Shown one piece after another: positions 54,320-63,791 of a stretch of DNA of 64,000 nucleotides. This DNA comes from Thermoproteota archaeon (lineage in GTDB: Archaea; Thermoproteota; Thermoprotei; Gearchaeales; Gearchaeaceae), in the NCBI GenBank assembly GCA_021324265.1, contig JAJPJK010000001.1, positions 1 through 64,000 on the forward strand, in the 5' to 3' direction. Every line of letters starts with the position of its first letter. Position 1 is the first letter of the stretch. A program made the translations under genes and the position numbers. The notes below the pieces were generated by a model. The model did no database searches. It saw nothing but the letters and a program-made list of their open reading frames with translations, and was not told the origin of the DNA.

Positions 54320-54844
54320 ATGGGTTCGTCAGATAAGAGCGTAGCCAGATTTTTCCCATTGAATATTAAAGTAGAGAGTGTACTAGGTCTACTAAATGCA
54401 TTGTACAACACATTCAATAAGCATGCAGACATATTTGCGTTAGCTAATCATTTCGATCTTGATGCGGATGATCTTCTTCCGCTTCTTTCAGTCATAGAAT
54501 TACTTGGGTTCTCTCTTATCCAAGGAGGAGACGTAATTTTGACTCCTCAAGGAGAAAAATTCTTAAATGCATCATCTAACCTTAAAAGGCAGATCTTGAG
54601 AGAGAAAATAAAAGAAATAGAACCTTTTAAAACTAGTATATCATTGTTGAAAGAAGTTAAAGAAGCTAAAATTGAGGATATAGCCGAGGAACTTCGAAAA
54701 TTAGGATATCCTGAAGTCAACGAATTCGCTTTTTTAGAAAAGTTGACCAATACTCTAATGGAGTGGGGCGTATATACAGGCATAATGCGTTATTCAAGTG
54801 AAAGTCGAAGCTTTAAGCTCAATGAAAAAGTCTTCAAATCATAA
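54320..54844 (+). CDS. Stand-alone ABC-transporter AAA-associated domain protein
   Basis: A 174-residue protein matching the AAA-associated domain (PF09821 type). That domain is usually the C-terminal extension of NitT/TauT-like ABC ATPases. HADIFALANHFDLDADDLLP and LLSVIELLGFSLIQGGDVIL, then LTPQGEKFLNASSNLKRQ, are its hallmarks; the second half repeats a winged-helix-like pattern (IEDIAEELRKLGYPEVNE). Here it is a separate gene, convergent with the ATPase gene that lacks it. It probably regulates the adjacent transporter. A TTTATAAG box lies about 38 bases upstream. Confidence 0.75.
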   Translation: MGSSDKSVARFFPLNIKVESVLGLLNALYNTFNKHADIFALANHFDLDADDLLPLLSVIELLGFSLIQGGDVILTPQGEKFLNASSNLKRQILREKIKEIEPFKTSISLLKEVKEAKIEDIAEELRKLGYPEVNEFAFLEKLTNTLMEWGVYTGIMRYSSESRSFKLNEKVFKS

Positions 54845-54924
54845 CTTTAATGTTAAAATCTCGATTTCAACTGATCTTTGAACAGGCCAGCAGGTTACAA
54901 GTTCACCAACTCTAAAGCTTGATT

Positions 54925-55704
54925 TCAGCCTAGATAGCCATAAATCATATCAACATAGCTTGAGAATTTAGGTAACCTAACACTCCTAGGATGTGGTATG
55001 TCTATGTAAATTTCTTTTACAACTTCTGCAGGCCTTTTTGACAAAATTATAACACGATCAGCAAGCTCTACGATTTCCTCTATGTTATGGCTTACCATGA
55101 TGATAGCCTTCAAGGTAGGAGACGATCTCAATATATTCAAAATCTCGTATCTTAAGTTACTAGCTGTAGGCTGATCTAAGTTAGAGAAAGGCTCATCCAT
55201 AAGTATAATCTCTGGGTCTGGCATAAGCGCTCTTGCAATTGCAACCCTTTGTCTCATACCTCCGCTTAGCTCTTTTGGGTAAAAATATTCAAATCCTGCT
55301 AGCCCAACAATTTCCAATAGCTTCATCGCTTTCTCTTTCCTCTTTTCTTTATCAGGTATCAATCTCAGCGCTGAAAGTTCAACATTCTCCAATGCAGTTA
55401 GCCATGGAAGAAGGGCAAATTGTTGAAAGACCATGGTTATTTTTTCGGTTGGGCCGTTCAATGGCTTTCCTTCAAGTAAAATTTCTCCGTTTGTTGGCTT
55501 AATCAATCCAGCGATGATTCTAAGTAGGGTGCTTTTTCCGCATCCACTAGGGCCTGTTATAGCTATGAATTCTTTTTCATTGACCTCCATATTTATTTTA
55601 TGGATTATTTCAAATTTAGATTGTTTATTTGTTATAATAAAACTAATATCTTTTAATATTAAAATAGGATGATGAGATTCTTCTTTAATTCCTTCTAAAC
55701 TCAT
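54925..55704 (-). CDS. NitT/TauT-type ABC transporter ATP-binding protein
   Basis: A 259-residue ATPase. Walker A is GPSGCGKST (51-59), followed by the Q-loop VFQQFALLPWLTALENVELS, the signature LSGGMRQR and Walker B IILMDEPFSNLD. The sequence pattern (FALLPWLTALENV) is that of nitrate/sulfonate/taurine importers. It ends without the AAA-associated domain, which is encoded separately at 54320. Its start overlaps the permease stop by four bases. Confidence 0.88.
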   Translation of the reverse strand: MSLEGIKEESHHPILILKDISFIITNKQSKFEIIHKINMEVNEKEFIAITGPSGCGKSTLLRIIAGLIKPTNGEILLEGKPLNGPTEKITMVFQQFALLPWLTALENVELSALRLIPDKEKRKEKAMKLLEIVGLAGFEYFYPKELSGGMRQRVAIARALMPDPEIILMDEPFSNLDQPTASNLRYEILNILRSSPTLKAIIMVSHNIEEIVELADRVIILSKRPAEVVKEIYIDIPHPRSVRLPKFSSYVDMIYGYLG

Positions 55705-57299
55705 GTTTCGTATTTAAATTTATTTGTTACATAATTATATAATCTTTTCCAAAAAAGTCTATCTAATAAGACAACAATAATTACCATAAAGAGGAGAGAG
55801 GCATATAATAAATTTAAATCTCCTATGTTTGCTGCTTCATCCAAGATTTTACCTAGACCAAAATTCACTGAATACACACTATTCCCGATTTGAATCCATT
55901 CTGCAACAATAAGAGCATTCCATGCGCCGCCTATGGCAGTGACGAGGCCTGTGACTAGGCCAGGCAGCATAGCTGGTAAATATAGTTTCGTGAATTTCTG
56001 AAGCTTTGATAGCTTCGATAGTTCAACAACTTCCTTTAGATCTGAAGGAAGCAAGCGCAGTGAAGAATAGGTATTATAAAAGATATACCAAATACTTCCT
56101 GAAATAATTACTGCAATCGATATGAGCTCTACGTTATTCCCAAACAATATGAACATATAAGGTATGAACATAGGAGCTGGAAAAGAAGCGAGGAATAAGA
56201 AAATAGGAAGCAAAAACCTTTTCGTGAAGCTATTCGTTACTGCCAAGATGGCTAGGAAGATGATTGGAAGCATTATAGCGGTAGCGATTGCAATCCTCAG
56301 AGCGGAATATGCAGCTGAAGTCACAAGCAATAATAGCATATCTTGTTTGAAATAATAGTTCACTATATTGATTATCGCTTTCAAATCCAAAAATACTCCC
56401 AATAAAATTAATATTATGAAGATGGGAGTGATGATCCATTTAAAAAATTTTATTAACTTACTTAGACTGATGATTTTATCTTTTTCGTGACTCTCAAGTG
56501 TATATGGGGGTTCGGCATATTGTTTTTTGAATATAGGAGCCAGCGGCCTTCTAGGTATGAACACATGCTTTGCTAAGATTTTTAAAGGTTTAGTTGTTCT
56601 AAAGAAAGAACTTATGAACCATGGCACCTTAGCAGTAGCTTCTGCGGTGGTTTCATACTTAAATTTTTGGCTCCATATGTTCAAAGGTCTAAAGAAGAGC
56701 ATGTGTGTAGCGACCAAAGCAAGAAATAAGAGTAAAAAGGCAATAGCTATATCGTTGTAATCTCCAAGGCTGAATAATATAAAAGTCATCGATCCTATTC
56801 CCAAGAGTTGATATGAGGTTGTTCCTAGGCTAATTATTTCAGAAGAAGACAAAAAGAACAATCCACCGGCCCATGAAAGAGGGAGATTATCTATTATCCT
56901 TGGCCATGAGCTGGGAATATATACTTTTGCTATCTTTTGAAGAACCGATAGCTTCGATAGTTCTACTGTCTCTAATATGTAGGAAGGTATAGATTTAACA
57001 GATTCATAAACTGCGAAAATCAAATTCCATAACTGGCTTGTTATTATTAAGAAAACTGCTGCCATTTCAGCGCCTATAATTGGGAAAAAAGTGATGAAGA
57101 AAAGAACTGCAACAGGAAAGAAACCCAAAATGGGTATGGATTGAAGAATATCTATTAAAGGAATGATTATTCTCTCCGCAGTTCTATTCACGCCGGCCAA
57201 TATTCCTAAACCAAACGCTAGTAATATAGAGATGACGATGCCTATGAAAAGCCTCAGCCAAGATAAGGCGAGAGCTTCTATCAGCGTAACTATTAACAT
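55701..57299 (-). CDS. Fused double permease of a NitT/TauT-type ABC transporter
   Basis: A 532-residue membrane protein made of two tandem BPD-type permease domains. Each has an EAA-like loop: ILETVELSKLSVLQKIAKVY (~118-137) and LKEVVELSKLSKLQKFTKLY (~430-449). This duplication makes a complete two-domain pore from one chain. The linker (~230-280) is charged. No substrate-binding protein gene is adjacent. The substrate (nitrate, sulfonate, taurine, metal or other) cannot be assigned. The ATG at 57299 is the first in frame. Confidence 0.83.
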   Translation of the reverse strand: MLIVTLIEALALSWLRLFIGIVISILLAFGLGILAGVNRTAERIIIPLIDILQSIPILGFFPVAVLFFITFFPIIGAEMAAVFLIITSQLWNLIFAVYESVKSIPSYILETVELSKLSVLQKIAKVYIPSSWPRIIDNLPLSWAGGLFFLSSSEIISLGTTSYQLLGIGSMTFILFSLGDYNDIAIAFLLLFLALVATHMLFFRPLNIWSQKFKYETTAEATAKVPWFISSFFRTTKPLKILAKHVFIPRRPLAPIFKKQYAEPPYTLESHEKDKIISLSKLIKFFKWIITPIFIILILLGVFLDLKAIINIVNYYFKQDMLLLLVTSAAYSALRIAIATAIMLPIIFLAILAVTNSFTKRFLLPIFLFLASFPAPMFIPYMFILFGNNVELISIAVIISGSIWYIFYNTYSSLRLLPSDLKEVVELSKLSKLQKFTKLYLPAMLPGLVTGLVTAIGGAWNALIVAEWIQIGNSVYSVNFGLGKILDEAANIGDLNLLYASLLFMVIIVVLLDRLFWKRLYNYVTNKFKYET

Positions 57300-57418
57300 G
57301 TGGCTGCACTCAATATTTACTTCGCTATATATATTTTTTCAAAGCGGAGCATGATAAAGCTTAAACAGTAAGAAATGATTAAAAAAGAGGTTTTAAAAGT
57401 TTTAAATTTAAAAAAAAT

Positions 57419-57787
57419 TTATAGGAATCTATTTAAGAGAAATACCAAGAATATTATTACACTAGGTATATCATCTCCAAGAGCATCTGGATCTGCTGCC
57501 TCAATAACTATTGCAAATATCTTGATTATTAAACCTATGGCAAATATTATAGCTGCTATATTGTTGAATCTCTTTAGATCCATCTCATTAATTTTATTTC
57601 TGTAAAGTAGAAAGAGAACAATTATAACAATTCCTAGTAGTAGAAGGGCTGCATCATCTGCAATATATAGAACGCTGTCGCTGATTTCCTCTGTTATTGT
57701 AAATCCAAATACAAGGGAAAGAAAGGCACCGACAAAAGCAACACGTCTTCTTGCTATTTCTCTTGCCAGATTCCTGTTTTCTCCCAA
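57419..57787 (-). CDS. Small multi-pass membrane protein
   Basis: A 122-residue protein with a basic N-terminus (AREIARRRVAFVGAF) and about four hydrophobic segments (roughly 15-32, 45-62, 76-95, 108-122). Acidic loops (EAADPDALGDDIPS) separate the last two. No family is recognised. It lies alone between the ABC permease gene and the dehydrogenase gene. Confidence 0.6.
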   Translation of the reverse strand: MGENRNLAREIARRRVAFVGAFLSLVFGFTITEEISDSVLYIADDAALLLLGIVIIVLFLLYRNKINEMDLKRFNNIAAIIFAIGLIIKIFAIVIEAADPDALGDDIPSVIIFLVFLLNRFL

Positions 57788-57985
57788 TTTAGGTCTTTGC
57801 GTAGTAAGATTTTGTAAACCTATTTAAATTTAACATTAGATGATTCTTTAATTTTTCATTTTTTTGATGTTATCGAATTCATGATAGCAGCAGATTAGCA
57901 ATGCGAGCACGTCGAAGTATGCATGATCTTTATTTTATGTTTCGAAAAAGTTAGATTTTTATCTCATATTAAATCACGTTCTCAC

Positions 57986-59047
57986 ATGGACGTCATGGTT
58001 ATTATGGGCGATGGTATAGGCCCAGAGGTAATGAAGGCTGCGCTTAGAATCTTAGATGTACTCAATGATAATTATAGTGCAGAAATAAATCCTGTGATTT
58101 ATGATATTAATAGCGAAACTTTAATTTCCAAGAAATGGACGCTTGATAAAATAATTGAGGAAGCGAAGAGATTTAAGGTCATATTAAAGGCCCCGCTCGG
58201 CAATCCTAAGATCAGAAGTGCAGAAGGAACTGAGCTCGCGCTAGATATTGTCCTTGGTCTTAGATTTGGTCTTGATCTTTATGCTAACATAAGGCCTATT
58301 AGACTTTTGCCAAGTGTCATTTCTCCTCTTAGATACTTCGGGCCTGGTTCAATTGATTACGTGATCGTAAGAGAGAACAGCGAAGGACTTTATGCAAGTC
58401 ATTTTGGGGGCCTAATATTAAGGGATGAGCTTGCTATTGACGTCCAAACCATAACTAGGAAGGGAACGGAAAGGATAGCTGAAATAGCCTTTGAGCTTGC
58501 TAGGAGTAGGAAAGGTGCGCCTTCAGATGGTATTAAAAAGGTTCTTTGTATCGATAAAAGCAACGTATTAAAGAGCTTCGCCTTTTTCAGGAAGATTTTT
58601 TCTGAAGTAGCGAAGAGGTATAGCGATGTGGAAGCAGAGTTCATGTATGCAGATGCAGCTGCACAGTATATGATACTTCATCCTGATAGACTTGATGTCA
58701 TCGTTACTGAAAACATGTTCGGCGATTTACTTTCAGATCTCGCTGCAGCTACTGTAGGAGGCTTAGGTCTAGCTTATAGTGCAAATGTATCCAAAGAAGC
58801 TGGTATGTTCGAACCTGTGCATGGAAGTGCTATCGATATTGCTGGTAAAAATATCGCTAACCCTGTTGCGATGCTTCTTTCTCTATCAATGATGCTATCA
58901 TGGTTGAACATGAAAAACCTTGCTGAACTGGTCGAGGGTGCAGTAATAAAAGCACTCGAATCGGGTCATGCTACACCCGATCTTGGAGGGAAAGATACAA
59001 CAACTAGCTTTACGGAGTTTGTAATCTCTAATTTGCTTAATAACTAG
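57986..59047 (+). CDS. Isocitrate/isopropylmalate dehydrogenase family protein
   Basis: A 353-residue beta-decarboxylating dehydrogenase (oxidises 2R,3S-hydroxyacids with NAD(P) and a divalent metal). IMGDGIGPEVM opens the fold; RENSEGLYASHFGG (~123-136) and DKSNVLKSFAFFRKIF carry substrate and catalytic residues; TENMFGDLLSDLAAATVGGL (Asp-rich metal site) and EPVHGSAIDIAGKNIANPVA finish it. The absence of leucine or TCA neighbours leaves the substrate open (3-isopropylmalate, isocitrate, homoisocitrate or tartrate). I start at ATG 57986, about 25 bases after an ATTTTTATC box; upstream extension is improbable. Confidence 0.87.
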   Translation: MDVMVIMGDGIGPEVMKAALRILDVLNDNYSAEINPVIYDINSETLISKKWTLDKIIEEAKRFKVILKAPLGNPKIRSAEGTELALDIVLGLRFGLDLYANIRPIRLLPSVISPLRYFGPGSIDYVIVRENSEGLYASHFGGLILRDELAIDVQTITRKGTERIAEIAFELARSRKGAPSDGIKKVLCIDKSNVLKSFAFFRKIFSEVAKRYSDVEAEFMYADAAAQYMILHPDRLDVIVTENMFGDLLSDLAAATVGGLGLAYSANVSKEAGMFEPVHGSAIDIAGKNIANPVAMLLSLSMMLSWLNMKNLAELVEGAVIKALESGHATPDLGGKDTTTSFTEFVISNLLNN

Positions 59048-59081
59048 CATTAAGAATTTGATAAATGAAATTTCATTCAAG

Positions 59082-59921
59082 ATGAAAGGTAAGACAATAT
59101 TAATAACTGGCGCTAACTCGGGAATAGGTAAGGAAGCAGCAAAGGAGCTCGCGAAAATGGGAGCAAACTTAGTAATCGTTTGTAGAAATAAAGAAAGAGG
59201 GGAAAAGGCAGTGAAGGAGATAAAAAGTTATAGTGCCAATGAAGCCGTTGAACTTTATGTCTGCGATCTTTCTAAACAAACTGAGATTAGGGATTTCGCA
59301 AGAGCTTTTAGCTCAGAACATTCGAGGCTTGATGTGCTTATAAATAACGCAGGCACAGTATACATGAGCTATGGAGAAACGGAGGAAGGAATAGAAAGGA
59401 CGATGGCAGTTAATTATTTTGCACCTTTTCTCCTTACGAATTTATTGCTTGATATGCTTATTAAAAGCGCACCTTCAAGGATCATAAACGTTGCATCTGA
59501 TGCCCATTTCAGTGGCCACATCGATCTCACAGACATAAATAGCAAAAAGAACTGGAATCCTTGGAGGGCCTATGCGAATTCAAAGCTTGCACTCGTCCTC
59601 TTCACTTATGAGCTTGCAAGGAGATTGAAGGATAAAGGCGTTACAGTGAATTGCTTGCATCCAGGAGCTGTTAGGACGAATATATGGACACATACTGGTA
59701 TTTTGCGACCGTTTATGATGTTCGCTTCTCTGTTCATGAAGAGTCCAAGGAAAGGTGCTGAAACAATTATATATCTTGCATCATCTCAAGAAGTTGAGCA
59801 TGTCACAGGGAAGTACTTTGTAAACAATAAAGCAAGGCCATCATCGAAAGAAAGCTATGATAGCGATCTCGCGATTAAATTATGGCAACTAAGCATGGAG
59901 TTGACGAAATTGTCTGTTTAG
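59082..59921 (+). CDS. Short-chain dehydrogenase/reductase (retinol dehydrogenase-like, NADP type)
   Basis: A 279-residue SDR. TGANSGIG (~8-15) is the cofactor loop and an Arg at the end of the second strand (VCRNKERG) favours NADP. NNAG lies near position 85; the active-site Ser is in NVASDAH, and Tyr/Lys in AYANSKLALVLF. NCLHPGAVRTNIW is typical of the retinol dehydrogenase/WWOX-like branch. I start at ATG 59082 because the upstream frame would need TTG 59058. It closely follows the dehydrogenase gene, and its stop overlaps the convergent coiled-coil gene by four bases. Confidence 0.85.
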   Translation: MKGKTILITGANSGIGKEAAKELAKMGANLVIVCRNKERGEKAVKEIKSYSANEAVELYVCDLSKQTEIRDFARAFSSEHSRLDVLINNAGTVYMSYGETEEGIERTMAVNYFAPFLLTNLLLDMLIKSAPSRIINVASDAHFSGHIDLTDINSKKNWNPWRAYANSKLALVLFTYELARRLKDKGVTVNCLHPGAVRTNIWTHTGILRPFMMFASLFMKSPRKGAETIIYLASSQEVEHVTGKYFVNNKARPSSKESYDSDLAIKLWQLSMELTKLSV

Positions 59922-60805
59922 GATAGCCTCAACTCGGTCAATTCTTTCGTAGCTGTTACAAGCCAAATATTGCGCTTTTCTGCTTCTTTTATTGCTTCAG
60001 GAAGAGCTTGCATTGTATATATAACCTTTATTATTTTCTTTTTTAAATATTGTGGATACTTTGTTTGCAATATACTAATATCGTTGTCTATACTTTCTAT
60101 AAGCTTTTGGCTTGCTCTAGTTTTAACTTCACCAAAAATGGTAATATCTTCATTTGTTCCATATATATCGATCTCCAGTTCAGGAAGACTCAGAGGCATC
60201 AGGCTTATATTCAATCCTTTCTCTTTCAATCTATAAGACAAGACTTCTCTTGCTTCTTCTTCTAGCGTTAAAGATGTTCTCTCGATATATGCCTCTATAG
60301 CCCTCAGTCTTTTGTCCATAAGTTCGAATCCTCTCTGCATATCTTTTCTGAGTTCGTATACTTCTTTAGCAAGTCTATTGTGGTCTTCCCTTAAGTTCTT
60401 TGTTTCTTCTCTTAAACTTCTTGTTTCCTCCCAAAGCTTTTTAATTTCCTCCTTTAATAGATAAATTTCCTGCCACATTTTTTTGGTTTCTTCTCTTAAA
60501 CTTCTTGTTTCCTCCCAAAGCTTTTTAATTTCCTCCTTAAGCAAATGAATTTCTTCCCATATTTTCTTTGTTTCTTCTCTTAAACTTCTTGTTTCCTCCC
60601 AAAGCTTTTTAATTTCTTCTTTTAGGAAATAAATCTCTTCCCATATTTTCTTTGTTTCTTCTCTTAGAGCTTTTATCTCATCTTCAATTTTGGTAGTCCT
60701 ATCGAGTAATTCCTTGTAACCTATAAGACCTGCAACAGCATGTCTGAATACTGTATCCTTTTCAAGTATATTGAGAAATGTCTTCTTTAGCTCTTCCTCT
60801 TGCAC
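59918..60805 (-). CDS. Coiled-coil protein with PD-(D/E)XK nuclease-like C-terminus (paralogue C)
   Basis: A 295-residue protein with a GTG start. The head module (KDTVFRHAVAGLIGYKELLD, ~16-35) is shared with the paralogues at 16889 and 34807. The coil (~40-160) is built from 28-residue units (four heptads) around EEIKKLWEETRSLREETKK. The C-terminal domain starts LEEEAREVLSYRLKEKGLNI and has a complete PD-(D/E)XK core: EIDIYG (Asp213) and GEVKTRA (Glu226, Lys228), then WLVTATKELTEL. Activity is unproven. The last ~120 residues align with paralogue B almost without gaps. Confidence 0.72.
   Translation of the reverse strand: MQEEELKKTFLNILEKDTVFRHAVAGLIGYKELLDRTTKIEDEIKALREETKKIWEEIYFLKEEIKKLWEETRSLREETKKIWEEIHLLKEEIKKLWEETRSLREETKKMWQEIYLLKEEIKKLWEETRSLREETKNLREDHNRLAKEVYELRKDMQRGFELMDKRLRAIEAYIERTSLTLEEEAREVLSYRLKEKGLNISLMPLSLPELEIDIYGTNEDITIFGEVKTRASQKLIESIDNDISILQTKYPQYLKKKIIKVIYTMQALPEAIKEAEKRNIWLVTATKELTELRLS
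60402..60670. repeat. 84-bp period in-frame DNA repeat inside coiled-coil gene C
   Basis: Units start at 60402, 60486 and 60570, with a partial fourth at 60654. The first two share 53 identical bases, the third shares 48 of them. The 84-bp period equals 28 residues, or four heptads. Confidence 0.85.
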
Positions 60806-60859
60806 AAAAATAAAACATGAGTGAACATATATTTATGTTATGATAGCCATAATCAATTC

Positions 60860-61048
60860 ATGGTCAATCCTGCATACTTTCAAGGTGTAGCTATTGGCCT
60901 TTTGATAGCTTGGGTTACGGGCTTAATAGCTTACTTAAGAGTTAGCAATGATTTGAATAGTTTGAAATCAGCTTTCCTTTATTTAATCATACTTGAAGCT
61001 TTGCTATTTGTTGCATTTTCGGTCATCTCACTGTTGTTACGAAGTTAA
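60860..61048 (+). CDS. Small two-helix membrane protein
   Basis: A 62-residue protein from ATG 60860 (a GTG at 60821 would add 13 polar residues). Two hydrophobic segments (~7-24 and ~39-59) are joined by a short loop with LRVSNDLNSLKSAF. No family is recognised. It is divergent from the coiled-coil gene C. Confidence 0.5.
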   Translation: MVNPAYFQGVAIGLLIAWVTGLIAYLRVSNDLNSLKSAFLYLIILEALLFVAFSVISLLLRS

Positions 61049-61191
61049 ATCAAGTTAGCTCTTTGTTTAGTTAATGTATTCTGCGTGGGCTAAAACTTTT
61101 GGTAATAATCTAAACAAAAATAAGAGAATATATATAATTTTTAAACAGAATCAAAAAAATATTAGCGATTTTATTCGACACTTTAAAATGA

Positions 61192-61386
61192 TCATTTAGG
61201 ATTTACCTTCTTGAATCCTCCTTTACCCTTAATATTGCCGAGATAGAAGCTTGGCTTACCATTTTTGAGATATTCTCTCGTAACAGCATTGCATGAGCAA
61301 ATGTATTCCTTCACGTCGAATATTCCATACTTCCACGTTCTATTAACCTTGCTCAAATCTTTTCCGCAATTCCAGCAGCGAACCAT
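61192..61386 (-). CDS. Small zinc-ribbon-like protein
   Basis: A 64-residue basic protein. CWNCGKDLS near the N-terminus and YICSCNA near position 29 give four Cys suited to zinc binding. The C-terminal part (GNIKGKGGFKKVNPK) is rich in Lys and Gly. No family was recognised; a nucleic-acid-binding role is possible. Confidence 0.5.
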   Translation of the reverse strand: MVRCWNCGKDLSKVNRTWKYGIFDVKEYICSCNAVTREYLKNGKPSFYLGNIKGKGGFKKVNPK

Positions 61387-61533
61387 GATCTTAGATTTTT
61401 TAGAGAAATAAAAATTTAAGAATAAATTTTCTATCTGTATTAGCGCAGATCATGAATGGTTACCTTATGATAAGTAGTTTGCATATAAAAGTATCGAAGA
61501 GGTATGTCTATCTAAGTTTGTATACGCTCAATT

Positions 61534-63759
61534 ATGAACAAGATTATTGATGACTTCAACAATATCATATCAAGCAAACTAGGTTTCGAGCTTAGGAAAT
61601 ATCAAGTCCATGTTGTGAAGGAGGTTATCGAAAAGATTGAGGCCGGCCAGAGATTCATAATAGTTTCGATGCCGACTGGAAGTGGCAAGACATTGCTTGA
61701 AATGTGCGTTGCCTACTATGCCTTTACTCAAAATAAAGGCCGCATTCTAGCCTTGGAACCTACAAGGTTCCTTTGTGATCAGATGTATTCTGGCGTAAAT
61801 CGCGGTCTATGGAGTGCTGTATTTGAAGAGAAAGTTGGTAAAGAATATGAAGGCAATTGTGAAAGCTTTTTTGAGAATAAAAAAATCATCATCTCAACGC
61901 CCCAAACAGCGCTCAAATGTTCTTCAATGCTAAAGAATGAGTTCAATTTCGTCATAATAGATGAGGCACATCATGCTTTTGGGGGCAAGTATTATGCTGA
62001 TTTGCTTTTGAATCTCAAGCCACAAGTTGTTATTGGATTCACAGCATTGCTCCCATCATATAAGAAATATGAACTCCATGATGAATTAAGGAATGAGTTA
62101 GGCGATCCATGCTTGCTTTTCTATGATTTCAAGAAATTAAAGGAAATCGATCCAGATTATGATCCTCCTAAAGCAATCGCTGATTTATTTGATGCAGAGT
62201 TTAGCGATGGTGAGAATAGCATCTATGATATGCTATTTAGAGGCATTATCGAAGGAAATCCGCAAAATATCAAGTTCTTGGGACTTACTTTAGCTAGATT
62301 TGGCAAGGAAGCTTTCTGTGAAAGCTATGGAAATGCGAAGACTAAGAATAAAGTTGCTTCAGAGGCAATCATTGAAGAGTTCTGCAGCAGAAATGACCCT
62401 TCGCATAAGTCTAGGAGTTTGCTCGAAATATTAAACGTGTATGACGTGATGAACAATGATGCGCTTAGGCCTGTGCTAGTATTTACTTCCCGCAAGGCTA
62501 CAGCTAATGAGTTCAAAGAAATCATTGCTAACCATTTCAAGCCTATTGAAGAAAGGATAATAGTTCTTACGAGCGATATTAGCAGAGAAGCAAGAGCTGA
62601 GCTCGTTAACAAAGCCAAAAACAAGGGCATTGATATAATCATATCTACACTTGTTGGAGAGGAGGGCGTTGATATACCTGAAGCGGGCCTTCTCGTTATG
62701 ACAGATGTTCCCAAGAGTCCGCTTAGATTTTATCAACGTCTTGGTCGTCTTATTCGTGGGACTAAAAATCAAAGGCTTAAATATCTTGTAGTTACGTTAA
62801 CACCCAAAACTGTTGAATATCTTGATCTCGACGAAGCTCTACATAGGTTAAGTTACGAAGGCGTTGATGTTAGCTATATTGTAGTAAATCTCAGCGATAA
62901 GCTTCCTAGCGAAAAGGTTCTAGATATAACGAAAAATTATTTAGAAATATACAAAGAAAAATCCATACCATACTCTGTCTTAGCTTTCGGCAAAGAACTT
63001 GGGAATCCTTTAGAGTACATATTTAATTACATAAAGAGTAATGAAGGCTTCGCAAGTAAAATCAAAGAATCATTGGAAAAATGGGGTCTGAAGATAGAAA
63101 ATGATGATGAGCTCTACTACGCGATTCTAGAAATCCTTACATTTAACTTCCTTAGAAGTAAAGAAATCTCTGATATTTTCACTAAATTTGATAAAGGAAT
63201 CAGCAAAAGCCAATTTAGTAAGGAGTTCGGTCATGCAATTCTTGAGAAAAAACTCTTTTATATCTATGATATCGAATACCTTTCGGAAATCATATCTTTA
63301 GAGCTGATGACTCTTTATCATAGTGCTTCAAGCATTAATAAAAAATTCATCGAAAACCCTTTTTTCAGACTAGATAGGAAGAACATACTCAGACTTTTCG
63401 CTAGAGCGTTTCCATTTTCGAATATAGGAAGTGTTATATCTGAGTTGGAAAATCTTGAGAAAGGCTATAAAGATGAACTCGAATATGCAATAAATGACAA
63501 ACTGATCGAAAGCTATAGTGTTTGGGTTTTTGATGGGGATTATAATGAAATAAACAAATCGCTCCCTTGGACAGTAAATATTCAGCTAAGCATAAAAAAT
63601 ATCTACATCTCTCTTCCCGCTCAAATAAACTATTATGATATAAGCAATGAACTTTGTGAAGACAAAGATGTTAAGAAGCTAATCGAAAAAAACCTAACTG
63701 CAATTGGATATAGAGCTATAATGAAACTCTTGGATGAGCTCGGTCTAATAAAGGATTAG
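61534..63759 (+). CDS. SF2 DEAH-box helicase (Hef/FANCM-like) with uncharacterised C-terminal region
   Basis: A 741-residue ATPase. Motif I is MPTGSGKT (46-53), motif II DEAH (143-146) and motif VI QRLGRLIR (~400). An ALEPTRFL strand, ISTPQTAL and FTALLPSY fit motifs Ia-III of Hef/Mph1-type helicases. The insert between the two core domains (~190-270) is long. The C-terminal ~280 residues (after IVVNLS) are helical, without a recognised nuclease or HhH motif. It probably remodels branched DNA or duplex RNA. The ATG at 61534 gives MNKIIDDF. Confidence 0.8.
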   Translation: MNKIIDDFNNIISSKLGFELRKYQVHVVKEVIEKIEAGQRFIIVSMPTGSGKTLLEMCVAYYAFTQNKGRILALEPTRFLCDQMYSGVNRGLWSAVFEEKVGKEYEGNCESFFENKKIIISTPQTALKCSSMLKNEFNFVIIDEAHHAFGGKYYADLLLNLKPQVVIGFTALLPSYKKYELHDELRNELGDPCLLFYDFKKLKEIDPDYDPPKAIADLFDAEFSDGENSIYDMLFRGIIEGNPQNIKFLGLTLARFGKEAFCESYGNAKTKNKVASEAIIEEFCSRNDPSHKSRSLLEILNVYDVMNNDALRPVLVFTSRKATANEFKEIIANHFKPIEERIIVLTSDISREARAELVNKAKNKGIDIIISTLVGEEGVDIPEAGLLVMTDVPKSPLRFYQRLGRLIRGTKNQRLKYLVVTLTPKTVEYLDLDEALHRLSYEGVDVSYIVVNLSDKLPSEKVLDITKNYLEIYKEKSIPYSVLAFGKELGNPLEYIFNYIKSNEGFASKIKESLEKWGLKIENDDELYYAILEILTFNFLRSKEISDIFTKFDKGISKSQFSKEFGHAILEKKLFYIYDIEYLSEIISLELMTLYHSASSINKKFIENPFFRLDRKNILRLFARAFPFSNIGSVISELENLEKGYKDELEYAINDKLIESYSVWVFDGDYNEINKSLPWTVNIQLSIKNIYISLPAQINYYDISNELCEDKDVKKLIEKNLTAIGYRAIMKLLDELGLIKD

Positions 63760-63791
63760 CTTATTATTATATTCAGCTTACAGTATCAAAT

